A stretch of DNA of 64,000 nt from Chitinophaga hostae. GTDB taxonomy: Bacteria > Bacteroidota > Bacteroidia > Chitinophagales > Chitinophagaceae. The translations under genes and the position numbers were made by a program. Below are positions 7,230 through 15,561 of the stretch, in pieces. The DNA lies in contig NZ_JAGTXB010000007.1 of the NCBI RefSeq assembly GCF_018224885.1, positions 248,001-312,000 on the forward strand. Direction: 5' to 3'. The first letter of the stretch is position 1. Every line of letters starts with the position of its first letter. Under the pieces are notes generated by a model, which worked only from the letters and a program-made list of their open reading frames with translations, was not told where the DNA came from and did not search any database.

Positions 7230-7823
7230 ATGAATGACTCAAGAGAACTTATTCTGAACACCTCTCTGAGACTCTTTCTGCAAAAGAGTTTTAAGGAAGT
7301 AACAATGAAAGAAATCGTAACGGAAACAGGAATGTCTAAGGGCGCCTTCTATCACTACTTCAGCAGTAAGGAACAGGTATTTGAGGAGGTTATTAATTTT
7401 TTTTACGGAGATGTGATGGCGGTGAAGTATGGTTCATTTCCCAAAGACTCCCTGAGAGCTTTCTATAATGAATATATCGCGCATATAGAACGGCAGATGA
7501 AAACAGCGAAATATGCGATGGGGGCTGACTTTACCACTAATCACTATATGCTGATTTTTGACGGACTGAGAATGTTGCCACACTTTAGGGAAGAACACAC
7601 CGAACGGCAAAAGGAAGAGATGAAGGCCTGGACAGACATCGTAAGAATAGCCAGGAAAAAAGGAGAAATCAAATCTGATATGACAGACAGCCAGATCGCC
7701 AAAATGTTTATTTACAGCGGCGATGGTGTTGGTATCAACTTTATTATGTCTGATTCCCTGCATAAGGCTGCCAGGGAAATACACCCGCTCTGGGACGGAT
7801 TGTATAATATGTTGAAAGGCTGA
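7230..7823 (+). CDS. TetR/AcrR-family repressor
   Basis: 197 residues. The N-terminal TetR helix-turn-helix is clear: ILNTSLRLFLQKSFKEVTMKEIV, then TGMSKGAFYHYFSSKEQVFEEV (about 33-54), with the conserved KGAFYHYFxSKE. The C-terminal ligand-binding helices (about 60-197) follow. It lies directly upstream of the EmrA/EmrB/TolC-type genes on the same strand. Palindromes of related sequence occur both before its own start and before the efflux genes, so it is predicted to repress itself and the pump until a toxic ligand binds. Ligand is unknown. Confidence 0.9.
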   Translation: MNDSRELILNTSLRLFLQKSFKEVTMKEIVTETGMSKGAFYHYFSSKEQVFEEVINFFYGDVMAVKYGSFPKDSLRAFYNEYIAHIERQMKTAKYAMGADFTTNHYMLIFDGLRMLPHFREEHTERQKEEMKAWTDIVRIARKKGEIKSDMTDSQIAKMFIYSGDGVGINFIMSDSLHKAAREIHPLWDGLYNMLKG

Positions 7824-7840
7824 TTGACAGCGCGTTTAAC

Positions 7841-7858
7841 GGAATTGGAAACAATTCC
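7841..7858. terminator. Hairpin after tetR
   Basis: GGAATTG-gaaa-CAATTCC is a perfect 7-bp stem with a GAAA tetraloop, 18 nt after the tetR stop and followed by ATTTCTT. It may separate tetR from the efflux operon. The T tract is weak, so attenuation is as likely as termination. Confidence 0.5.
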
Positions 7859-7880
7859 ATTTCTTATATTCAAAAACATA

Positions 7881-7892
7881 CCGACTGGTCGG
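7881..7892. promoter_or_regulatory. TetR-type operator 1 of the efflux operon
   Basis: CCGAC-TG-GTCGG is a palindrome in the 158-nt gap before the membrane-fusion gene. The TGGTCGG half is shared with the site before tetR. Confidence 0.6.
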
Positions 7893-7938
7893 AATATACC
7901 GCTATGCCCGTATACCGCCATTTTTTTAACACAAAAAC

Positions 7939-7956
7939 AAACCGAGCGTTCGGTTT
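7939..7956. promoter_or_regulatory. TetR-type operator 2 of the efflux operon
   Basis: AAACCGA-gcgt-TCGGTTT is a perfect 7-bp inverted repeat 25 nt before the ATG of the membrane-fusion gene. Both operators sit next to the sequence TATATTCA (7865-7872 and 7957-7964), a possible degenerate -7 box. Confidence 0.6.
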
Positions 7957-7981
7957 TATATTCAATTATTAAACAGATCAT

Positions 7982-9049
7982 ATGAAAAAGAAGCCATTAA
8001 GACTGCTGATCATATCCCTGATAGCAGTGGCTGCAGCAGGTACTGGAATATACTTCCTGGTAAAATCCAGGTCCTTTACTTCCACCGATAATGCGCAGCT
8101 GGACGGCGATATTGTGACCATCCGTTCCAGCGTGACCGCTTACATCGATACCATCCGCTTCAGCGATAACGAACCCGTAAAAAAGGGGGACACCCTCGTA
8201 CTGCTGAACACCACAGCCCTCCAGGCCAAAGTGCAGCAGGCCATTGCCCTGCTGGAAAATGCAGAGCAAAACCTCAGCACCTCTGATCTAAAAGCCCTGG
8301 CCAGCAGCCAGAACGCCAGCGCCTCCCTGCAAAACGCTGCATCAGACAAACAAAGCATCGCAGCAGCAGCCGCCAACCTCGAAAAAGCCGGCACAGACCT
8401 CAACAGAACCACCGAACTGCTGAAGATCAAAGCCACCACCCAGGAACAATATGAAGCCGCTAAAACCACCCTCCTGCTGGCAAAAGCAGATTACGAAAAA
8501 GCGGTAAACAGGGAACAAAGTACCCTTACCACTTCTATTGGTCTCCAAACACAAGCCAGGGCAGAACACCGGCAGATATCCGCCACACAGGCGCTCGTGA
8601 AACAACGGCAGGCAGAACTCAACCTCGCCCGGGAAGAACTGAGCCACGCCTACGTAACAGCCCCGTTCGACGGATTCGTTACCAAAAGAACCATCAAGGA
8701 AGGACAATATATCAGCGCAGGACAAACCCTTTGCGCCATGATAGATAACCAACACCTGTGGGTAACCGCCAACTTCAAGGAAACGGAACTGCGCAAAATT
8801 AAAACGGGCCAGCCAGTGGAAATAACACTCGATGCCTACCCCGACGCCCCGTTCACCGGCCACGTTGCCTCCTTTAACGGCGCCACAGGAGCCAAATTTT
8901 CATTATTGCCTCCGGACAACGCCACCGGCAACTTCATTAAAATCACCCAACGTTTTCCCATCCGCATCAGCATCGATCATTTGACGCCCGGTAAAACCTC
9001 CAGCCTCTTTCCCGGCTTGAGCGCCTTTGTGAAGATTAACATCCAATAA
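7982..9049 (+). CDS. HlyD/EmrA-type membrane fusion protein
   Basis: 355 residues. An N-terminal cytoplasmic tip (MKKKPLR) and one TM helix (about 8-27) lead into a lipoyl half (TDNAQLDGDIVTIRSSVTAYI...), a long alpha-helical hairpin rich in Ala, Gln and Lys (about 75-215), the second lipoyl half (AYVTAPFDGFVTKRTIKEGQYI) and a beta barrel (LWVTANFKETELRKIKTGQ). DNAQLDGD is typical of EmrA. It would bridge the inner-membrane transporter and the outer-membrane channel in the periplasm. Only 2 nt separate it from the MFS gene, indicating one operon. Export substrate is not evident. Confidence 0.92.
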   Translation: MKKKPLRLLIISLIAVAAAGTGIYFLVKSRSFTSTDNAQLDGDIVTIRSSVTAYIDTIRFSDNEPVKKGDTLVLLNTTALQAKVQQAIALLENAEQNLSTSDLKALASSQNASASLQNAASDKQSIAAAAANLEKAGTDLNRTTELLKIKATTQEQYEAAKTTLLLAKADYEKAVNREQSTLTTSIGLQTQARAEHRQISATQALVKQRQAELNLAREELSHAYVTAPFDGFVTKRTIKEGQYISAGQTLCAMIDNQHLWVTANFKETELRKIKTGQPVEITLDAYPDAPFTGHVASFNGATGAKFSLLPPDNATGNFIKITQRFPIRISIDHLTPGKTSSLFPGLSAFVKINIQ

Positions 9050-9051
9050 CA

Positions 9052-10632
9052 ATGACAACCACTACCCAACCCACAGACATCACCTATCCTACCGGCTCCG
9101 CCAGGTGGATATTGCTGATCACCGCAGTGTCCTGTGCCATACTTGAACTGATCGATACTACCGTGGTAAACGTATCCCTGCGGGAAATCAGTGGTAACAT
9201 CGGGGCTACCACCACAGAAATAGCCTGGGTGATCACCGCCTACAGCATCGCCAACGTGATTGTAATCCCGCTCTCCGGGATGCTCTCCAATTTATTTGGC
9301 AGGAAGCTCTACTTCACCGCCTCCGTAGCCCTGTTTACCTTCGCCTCCTTTATGTGCGGATGCTCCGGAAATCTCTGGGTACTCGTTGCCTGGCGCTTTA
9401 TCCAGGGCATCGGAGGCGGCGGACTGCTGTCGACCTCCCAAAGCATTATCATGGATGCCTTTCCGCCGGAAGAAAGGACTACCGGCCTGGTGATTTTCGG
9501 ACTGGGCGTAATACTCGGTCCTTCCTTCGGACCTATCCTCGGCGGCTATATCACGGATAACTTCTCCTGGCACTGGATATTTTTTCTGAACGTACCCATC
9601 GGCGTTATCGCCGCTTTCCTTTCCTGGAAATATGTACAGAACCTGCCCGGCATTACCAAACCCAGGATAGATGTTTGGGGCATCCTCTTCCTGGCCATCG
9701 GTATAGGTTCCCTGCAATATATCCTCGAAGAAGGCACCACCGCCGACTGGTTTTCCAGCAACGAAATCACGCTCTTCTTTATACTGGCTGTTATTGGGCT
9801 GACTGCCTTTGTGATTCGTGAGCTGAGCATCGACTATCCCGCCGTAAACCTCCGTTTGTACCGCAACTTCAACCTGGCGATGGGCAGCACTATGAACCTG
9901 ATTGTAGGCATTATCATGACCGGCACCCTGTTTATTTTCCCGCTTTTTGTACAGGTATCGCTCGGATGGACAGCCACGCAAACCGGCGCATTTATGATCC
10001 CCGGTATGCTTATTACCGTGGTGGGAATGGTCATCGTAAAGAAAGCTATGGAGAAGGGAGCCAATCCAAAAATCATCATCCTCACCGGGCTTGCACTAAC
10101 GGTAATATACCTGGTGATGCTCTCCTTTTCTTCTCCTGATTCTAACAGCAGTAATTTCTTCTGGCCTTTTATCATCCGGGGTATTGGTGCCATCCTCATG
10201 GTAATGCCTGTTCTGGGCCTGGCTACTGCCGGTCTTACCGGGAAGGACCTGGCGCAGGCGGTTGGGCTTTCCAATATGCTACGGCAACTGGGCGGCGCGT
10301 TGGGCGTAGCGCTGATGAACATATACCTCAGCCATGAAAATGCCTTTGTTCGCAATAATATGATTCCGGCCATCAATCCCTATAACCCGGTCAGTACAGA
10401 TTATGTAAACAGCATTACACAAAGCATGGCTGCCAACGGCTACGGGCCGGATGAATCGGCCCGGCTGGCCTACCAGCTCACCGACAGCGCCTTAACCAAA
10501 CAGGGATTGCTGGTTAGCTATAACCATGGCTTTATGGTGGTGGGGTTGATCATGCTCCTTGCCGTTCCGCTGATACTGCTGATCCGGTACAAAAAATCAG
10601 ATGCACCTGCCGCAGTGATAGATGCACATTAA
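9052..10632 (+). CDS. DHA2 (EmrB/QacA) drug:proton antiporter
   Basis: 526 residues with about 14 predicted TM helices, the DHA2-family layout. The N-terminal helix contains the motif D1-like LELIDTTVVNVSL, followed by motif A (GMLSNLFGRKLYF) and a motif C-like region (GLGVILGPSFGPILGGY). It exports drugs or toxic amphiphiles by proton exchange through the membrane-fusion protein and TolC-type channel encoded on either side. Translationally it is probably coupled to the upstream gene. Specific substrate unknown. Confidence 0.92.
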   Translation: MTTTTQPTDITYPTGSARWILLITAVSCAILELIDTTVVNVSLREISGNIGATTTEIAWVITAYSIANVIVIPLSGMLSNLFGRKLYFTASVALFTFASFMCGCSGNLWVLVAWRFIQGIGGGGLLSTSQSIIMDAFPPEERTTGLVIFGLGVILGPSFGPILGGYITDNFSWHWIFFLNVPIGVIAAFLSWKYVQNLPGITKPRIDVWGILFLAIGIGSLQYILEEGTTADWFSSNEITLFFILAVIGLTAFVIRELSIDYPAVNLRLYRNFNLAMGSTMNLIVGIIMTGTLFIFPLFVQVSLGWTATQTGAFMIPGMLITVVGMVIVKKAMEKGANPKIIILTGLALTVIYLVMLSFSSPDSNSSNFFWPFIIRGIGAILMVMPVLGLATAGLTGKDLAQAVGLSNMLRQLGGALGVALMNIYLSHENAFVRNNMIPAINPYNPVSTDYVNSITQSMAANGYGPDESARLAYQLTDSALTKQGLLVSYNHGFMVVGLIMLLAVPLILLIRYKKSDAPAAVIDAH

Positions 10633-10686
10633 CCGGCGCCCCGTTATCCGGTAACGATAATGGAGCTCCTTCTAAACACAATATCA

Positions 10687-12000
10687 ATGAAACATTTTTT
10701 TCTTCTCCTGCTCTCGGGCATCACCATAAACGCGGGTGCGCAAACACATGCACCGGCAAAAATCAGTCTCCGGCAGGCGATCGACCTGGGCTTAGCCAAC
10801 CGCTACGATATGCAGGCCAATCAATACAACATCACCCTGGCCGATAACGCCCTTCAGAAAAGCAAAAAGGAATGGCTTCCCGATATCGGCGCCGATGGAA
10901 ATATCCGCTACAACATGCAATTGCAGGCCACCTTTATACCCCCCGGCTTCGCCGGTTCTGATAAGGCCCAACTGCTGGCCCTGGGCGCTAAAAACGCCAC
11001 TGTACTGGGTATAACGCTAACGCAACCGTTACTGCAACCCATCCTTAATACAGATATAAAGATGGCGCGTAACAGCCTGGCCCTGCAAAAAGAAAAGAAC
11101 CGGTCAGATGAAATCAATATCAAAATGCAGATTGCCACTGCGTATTATAATGTGTTACTGAAGGCCCTGCAACAGGAAATAGCAGCCCGCGACGAACAAC
11201 GTTTCAATGAATATTATACCCTGGCTGCCGGAAAATACAAACAGGGCGCGCTCATTGAAACCGATTATCTCCGCGCGCAGCTCGATTATGAAAACGCCAG
11301 GATCACCCGTGTCAGCGCGCAACAAAACTATGCACTGGCCATGAACGGATTAAAATACCAGGTAAACATCCCCGTTTCGGATTCACTAACGCTAACGGAT
11401 ACACTTGGCGTAAATGAAATGCCGGTTTTACCCGAAAGCAATAGTTATCTTAACAGAACAGAAATAAAACAAGTACAACTGCAACAACAGGATATACAGC
11501 TACAGTTGCGTAAAGCACGCCAGTACGCCATTCCATCGGTATCGGTAACAGCCGGCTATTCACAGCAGTACCTGTACAACGATTTTAACTACACCCAACA
11601 TGAGTGGTGGAGCCCCTTTAGTTATGCCGGTATGAAAATCAGCATTCCCATTTCCGGCAATATTAAGAACCAGCATAACATCCGTAACTACCAGCTGCAA
11701 ACACAACAGGCCAGCGCCGACCTGCAGCAAAAAACGGCGGATGTGCTATACGATATACAGCAGGCATCCACAGAGCTGAACAATGCCCTGCTGAATATGC
11801 AAACAACCCGGAAAAATTATGATCTTTCTGAAAAAATTTACCGGCAGCAACAAAAGGAATTTGCGTTGGGAAGTTTTGCGTATAACAACTTACTGGAAAC
11901 CGAACGATCTATCAGTAACGTGGAGCAGCAATATATCAAAGCAGAGTACGACTACCTGATGGCGCAGATTAAATATAACAAGGCAATTGGCGCGTATTAA
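10687..12000 (+). CDS. TolC-family outer-membrane efflux protein
   Basis: 437 residues from the ATG at 10687, which places a normal signal peptide (MKHFFLLLLSGITINAGAQ) at the N-terminus; an ATG at 10660 in frame would add nine residues before it. The body has two repeats of long amphipathic helices and beta segments, as expected for a TolC/OprM-like trimeric channel (for example ISLRQAIDLGLANRYD at the start, and ELNNALLNMQTTRKNYDLSEKIYRQQQKEF late). It completes the tripartite pump with the two preceding genes. A hairpin follows 32 nt after the stop codon. Confidence 0.9.
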   Translation: MKHFFLLLLSGITINAGAQTHAPAKISLRQAIDLGLANRYDMQANQYNITLADNALQKSKKEWLPDIGADGNIRYNMQLQATFIPPGFAGSDKAQLLALGAKNATVLGITLTQPLLQPILNTDIKMARNSLALQKEKNRSDEINIKMQIATAYYNVLLKALQQEIAARDEQRFNEYYTLAAGKYKQGALIETDYLRAQLDYENARITRVSAQQNYALAMNGLKYQVNIPVSDSLTLTDTLGVNEMPVLPESNSYLNRTEIKQVQLQQQDIQLQLRKARQYAIPSVSVTAGYSQQYLYNDFNYTQHEWWSPFSYAGMKISIPISGNIKNQHNIRNYQLQTQQASADLQQKTADVLYDIQQASTELNNALLNMQTTRKNYDLSEKIYRQQQKEFALGSFAYNNLLETERSISNVEQQYIKAEYDYLMAQIKYNKAIGAY

Positions 12001-12032
12001 GAAGGCTTAAAATAAACCGGGGAATAACAGGA

Positions 12033-12057
12033 TATCCGGGAACCAGTTTCCCGGATA
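12033..12057. terminator. Hairpin between convergent operons
   Basis: TATCCGGGAA-ccagt-TTCCCGGATA is a perfect 10-bp stem with a 5-nt loop, centred in the 78-nt gap between the TolC gene (plus) and the oxidoreductase gene (minus). There is no strong T tract, so it is scored as a probable terminator or mRNA 3'-end structure. Confidence 0.55.
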
Positions 12058-12078
12058 CCCCTGGTTGTAAGTGTAAAA

Positions 12079-13164
12079 TCAGAATCTAACGGTTTTGCCT
12101 GTACGCACCGACTCCCTGGCAGCGGCCAGGATGCGCACCACGATAACGTTATTGGCGGGCGCATACAAACCGTGCGGCGGCATGTTAACTTTACCACTGA
12201 GTACATCGACCAGGTAGCTGAAAGGATCTTCATATACCGGTATATCCGTAGCCGTTATACGGCGGGTCACAGCAGGCGTACGCTCACTATTACGCTGGAT
12301 CAATGTATTTTTATCTGCTGCAATAAGATACCCTTTGTCACCATACACCTCCATATCCTTGCGGCTGAAAGTCCAGTTCCAAGAGGCCTGTATGGTACAT
12401 TGTTCATCGCCGTAATCTACCAGGATGGTAGCATCATCCTCTACTTTCGGATATACCAGCGGTTTATAGTGCCTCGCAATGGCAGTAACGGAAACGGGCA
12501 AACGATTTTTCATGAGATGGGTCATCAGGTTGGCGCCATAACAACCAAAGTCCATCAGGGCGCCACCGCCGTTTAACACAGGATCAGTGAGCCATTGCAG
12601 GAATTCCGGGCCACAGCCAATTTCTTTGGGTCCCTGGTGACCGTCGTTGATGGTCACTTTTCTCACCTGTCCGGCGAAGCTGCTGTCTTCCAGCAACTGA
12701 AATACTTTGGCTACCGACGGGTACCAGCTGGTTTCATAATCCGTGAGCAGCTGTACTTTATAGCGGCGGGCCAGTGAGTCCATAAAAACGGCATCTTCCA
12801 CGGTGGTTGCCAGCGGCTTTTCCACCATCACATGGATATGGCGGGGAGCAGCGGCCTCCACCACTTCACGATGTGCTTTTATGGAACCGAATGCCAGCAC
12901 TGCAGCGGGTTTTACCGCATCCAGCATCTGGTCCAGCCGGGTATAAAATATGTTTTCGGGAAGATGATATTGTTTTGCCCGGAGTTTGGCCACGGCCACA
13001 TCCGGTTCATAGATGCCTGCTATCCGGATATCGCCTTTATCAGGGCGACCAAGAATAAAAGCGGCATGGCCGTGTGATACACCGGCTACGGCTACACGCA
13101 ATGGTTGAGCCATGATGCAGCCAAAGACATGCATCAGTAAAAAGGTAAATAAAACAGAACGCAT
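12079..13164 (-). CDS. Secreted Gfo/Idh/MocA-family oxidoreductase
   Basis: 361 residues. A signal peptide (MRSVLFTFLLMHVFGCIMAQ) precedes the Rossmann domain VAVAGVSHGHAAFILG, the conserved EKP motif (HVMVEKPLATT) and the C-terminal alpha/beta domain with GGGALMDFGCYG. The family oxidises or reduces sugars and sugar alcohols with NAD(P); some exported members carry a tightly bound cofactor and act as glycosidases. Export implies action in the periplasm. It is the last gene of the minus-strand run starting at the sigma factor. The glycine-rich loop VSHGHA departs from the usual GxGxxA pattern, so classic NAD use is uncertain. Confidence 0.8.
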   Translation of the reverse strand: MRSVLFTFLLMHVFGCIMAQPLRVAVAGVSHGHAAFILGRPDKGDIRIAGIYEPDVAVAKLRAKQYHLPENIFYTRLDQMLDAVKPAAVLAFGSIKAHREVVEAAAPRHIHVMVEKPLATTVEDAVFMDSLARRYKVQLLTDYETSWYPSVAKVFQLLEDSSFAGQVRKVTINDGHQGPKEIGCGPEFLQWLTDPVLNGGGALMDFGCYGANLMTHLMKNRLPVSVTAIARHYKPLVYPKVEDDATILVDYGDEQCTIQASWNWTFSRKDMEVYGDKGYLIAADKNTLIQRNSERTPAVTRRITATDIPVYEDPFSYLVDVLSGKVNMPPHGLYAPANNVIVVRILAAARESVRTGKTVRF

Positions 13165-13204
13165 CCCTAAATCTAGGAAATATGTTCTGTTTTTAATAGC
13201 ATTA

Positions 13205-14206
13205 TCAGTAAGATGCTTTCAGCCCTTTTTTCTTCCAATAGTCGATCACCGGCAGATACGGGCCGTACTTATGTTGCGCCGTGGAAAAAGTATCTGCAAA
13301 GGGGCCTTTATCGTAATCAATGGCTTTTTCTATTATGTGCGGGTAGTCGAAATTCTTCACATCCGGCCGGTGATGGCGGCTGTCGTCGTTTACAAAGGCG
13401 GCGATGTCCATGGCTTCTGCGTCCGACAGGAAGGGCTTGTCGTAAGTGGCTTTGTCGTAAGGCATATTGGCCTTTAGCCACTGCGCCTGTTTAATCACCC
13501 GGTGCATGCTGGATCCAGGCTGATAACCATAAGGCCCCCACAATGGCGGATAGGTATAGGTAACCTTATCGGCGCGCCATTGCCCCTCTCCTTCGGCGCC
13601 ATGGCAACGGGCACAATGCTGTACATATAGCTTTTCGCCGCGTTCCGGGCTGGCTGCCACATCCGGCAGGGCAACGCTGAGGTTTTTAATGCCTTTAACG
13701 GGCTTATCTTTTGGCACAAAACTATTGATCCAACGGAAGTAAGACAGGAAAGCCACCATTTCCCTGCTATCCAGCGGCAACGGGCGACCGTTATGCGGGC
13801 GGGTAACACAGTTGTTTACCCGTTCGGCCAGCGTTAATACATGCCCTTCCCTGGCCCGGTATTGAGGATAATCTTCATGCGACAGCATCAGGTTAAAAGA
13901 AAATGGTTTGGTTCCTCCCTGCTGATGACAGTTGGTACAATTCATTTTATTACCCAGGTATTTACCATTGATGCCTTCCGGGCCAATATAATAAGCGGTA
14001 TTGTACATCAGCTCCTGTCCGTATCGTACGGCTTCCCCGTACTTGTCGTTAGGAATAGCCGCGGTATCCACCTGGAGCAGCGCCACGGCAAGCACGGAAG
14101 TCTCTTTTTCTTTTGTTTCTTTTACTGCAGACTGGCAGGAATAAACAATAGTTGCAACGGTGGCCACCAGGAAACCGCCTGTAATCATACTCCGTAAATT
14201 TTTCAT
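13205..14206 (-). CDS. TsdA-like dihaem cytochrome c lipoprotein
   Basis: 333 residues from the ATG at 14206; the frame opens earlier (14245), but only the later start puts the lipobox (TIVYSC, Cys24) in the right place. Two haem c sites are visible: CTNCH (90-94) and CARCH (198-202). LAERVNNC (126-133) followed by RPHNGRPLP matches the region of TsdA thiosulfate dehydrogenases that supplies a cysteine ligand to haem 1 (Cys133 here); ANMPYD offers Met248 for haem 2. Family knowledge suggests thiosulfate/tetrathionate conversion or a related periplasmic redox role. It lies between the arylsulfotransferase-like and Gfo/Idh genes. Confidence 0.8.
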   Translation of the reverse strand: MKNLRSMITGGFLVATVATIVYSCQSAVKETKEKETSVLAVALLQVDTAAIPNDKYGEAVRYGQELMYNTAYYIGPEGINGKYLGNKMNCTNCHQQGGTKPFSFNLMLSHEDYPQYRAREGHVLTLAERVNNCVTRPHNGRPLPLDSREMVAFLSYFRWINSFVPKDKPVKGIKNLSVALPDVAASPERGEKLYVQHCARCHGAEGEGQWRADKVTYTYPPLWGPYGYQPGSSMHRVIKQAQWLKANMPYDKATYDKPFLSDAEAMDIAAFVNDDSRHHRPDVKNFDYPHIIEKAIDYDKGPFADTFSTAQHKYGPYLPVIDYWKKKGLKASY

Positions 14207-14234
14207 AACCGTGCAGGTATTTATCTTCCGAAAA

Positions 14235-15368
14235 CTAATTAACAAAATCGGCGGGCAACTGTTCTTTGGGAATAAATTCTGCCCGGTAAGGAATAAAGTT
14301 ACAGCGGAGCCGCCACAGTGGTGTTCCCTGTGTGTTGGTCAGCAGCACCGTATTCCTTTTGGAGCAGCATTGTAAAATGGTATGATGATCTACCAGGTAG
14401 GCGCTACCCATCCGGTCGTTGAACAGGTAAGCTGGAATTGGGGAACGAATGGAGACAGCAGCCGTTTTGGCGGCTTCGTCCAAATGAAAGGCCAGCGTTT
14501 GCGATTGTTGGCGGGATACGCCGTTATCAAATAACATCAGGTCATTTTCGCTATTGATATGTACCGCATGTCCCATATCAAAGGCGGCCGAATCCGGGAA
14601 GCTGAAATCCCCGTTCCTGCCAAACTTCCATATCACCTTGCCGGTACGGGCATCGAGTTTCCATACTTGTCCGTTGTTATAAAAAGAGATCAGGTAATTG
14701 CCATCTTTGTCGTAACTCAGGCTATTGGCGTGCATCCAATCCGTGCGGCCGGTCGTAATATCCTTGTCTGCAAGCGGATCCAATGCATCGAATACAGTCC
14801 ACTCCCATAGCTTATGTCCTTTGCGGTCCAGTACAAGAATGCCATCGCTTCTAACGGTGTCTTTAGTGCCGCCACCACGGGAGCTGAGATCAAAGGTCCG
14901 CTCCACTGTACTTAACAGCACAAGGTTGTTATCGTGATTCAACAATACTTCATGGTGTGCGTTGGCTGTAAAATCGCCCTCTCCTTTCAGCAGGTGCAAC
15001 AACGTATCTCCGCTAAGGGATATCTCCAGGATCTGGTTACCATAGCTGGTGGGATATGCTTTGCTGCCCAATATACACAGCAGGGTTTGACGATCCGTAA
15101 AGTGTGCAGTTTTAAAACCGGTTCCCCTTATCTGGTGATACCAGACTACTTTCCCATTGCCATTCAACAGGTACAGCACACCCGGTTCATCGCGCTGACT
15201 CAGGAGTATATATCCTTCCTTAAAACGGGCAGGTATTTTTCCCGGTTGCATGCTATCTATGCTGAACGCTTCCTGTAACCAGTAAGGCAGCGGTGCCTTC
15301 GGCTGCTGCAGGTGACAGGCGCTGACCACTATTAGCAGTGCTATTAAAACGAAATGACGTGTTCTCAT
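14235..15368 (-). CDS. Arylsulfotransferase (ASST)-like lipoprotein
   Basis: 377 residues. A lipoprotein signal with lipobox VVSAC (Cys18) is followed by repeated beta-blade motifs (GVLYLLNGNGKVVWYHQI, DGILVLDRKGHKLWEW, GQVWKLDARTGKVIWKFG), the propeller fold of the ASST family. Histidine motifs HHEVLL, DWMHANSLSYD and MGHAVHIN occupy the places of the ASST active-site histidines. ASSTs transfer sulfate between phenolic compounds in the periplasm, but the sulfated catalytic His was not positively identified. It begins 12 nt after hairpin element B, downstream of the SusD gene, and 28 nt before the cytochrome gene. Confidence 0.75.
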   Translation of the reverse strand: MRTRHFVLIALLIVVSACHLQQPKAPLPYWLQEAFSIDSMQPGKIPARFKEGYILLSQRDEPGVLYLLNGNGKVVWYHQIRGTGFKTAHFTDRQTLLCILGSKAYPTSYGNQILEISLSGDTLLHLLKGEGDFTANAHHEVLLNHDNNLVLLSTVERTFDLSSRGGGTKDTVRSDGILVLDRKGHKLWEWTVFDALDPLADKDITTGRTDWMHANSLSYDKDGNYLISFYNNGQVWKLDARTGKVIWKFGRNGDFSFPDSAAFDMGHAVHINSENDLMLFDNGVSRQQSQTLAFHLDEAAKTAAVSIRSPIPAYLFNDRMGSAYLVDHHTILQCCSKRNTVLLTNTQGTPLWRLRCNFIPYRAEFIPKEQLPADFVN

Positions 15369-15380
15369 TCAGGTGTTTTA

Positions 15381-15561
15381 GCGGAGGGGATCGCCTCCGG
15401 CGATTGTCTTCACCAGGATTAAACTGATTTAGTGATTGTACTGATGCTATTTCTTTTTTATTAAGATGGAATAGTAAACAGGGTTTAAAGTAGGATAGTA
15501 AAAAATCAGTACAATCAACTAAATCAGTTTAATCCTGGTAAAGACAAACTCCGCAGGAGTT
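15381..15561. repeat. Hairpin element B
   Basis: Left arm from 15391 and right arm to 15561 pair over about 57 bp with a few mismatches and a single-base bulge. The terminal mini-hairpins differ in sequence yet each is self-complementary: TCGCC-tcc-GGCGA at 15391-15403 and AACTCC-gca-GGAGTT at 15547-15561. Next comes TTGTCTT, then CAGGATTA and GATT motifs every 9 nt. The right end overlaps the SusD stop codon (15560-15562). The left end GCGGAGGGGA lies 12 nt before the ASST-like start codon. Confidence 0.85.
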
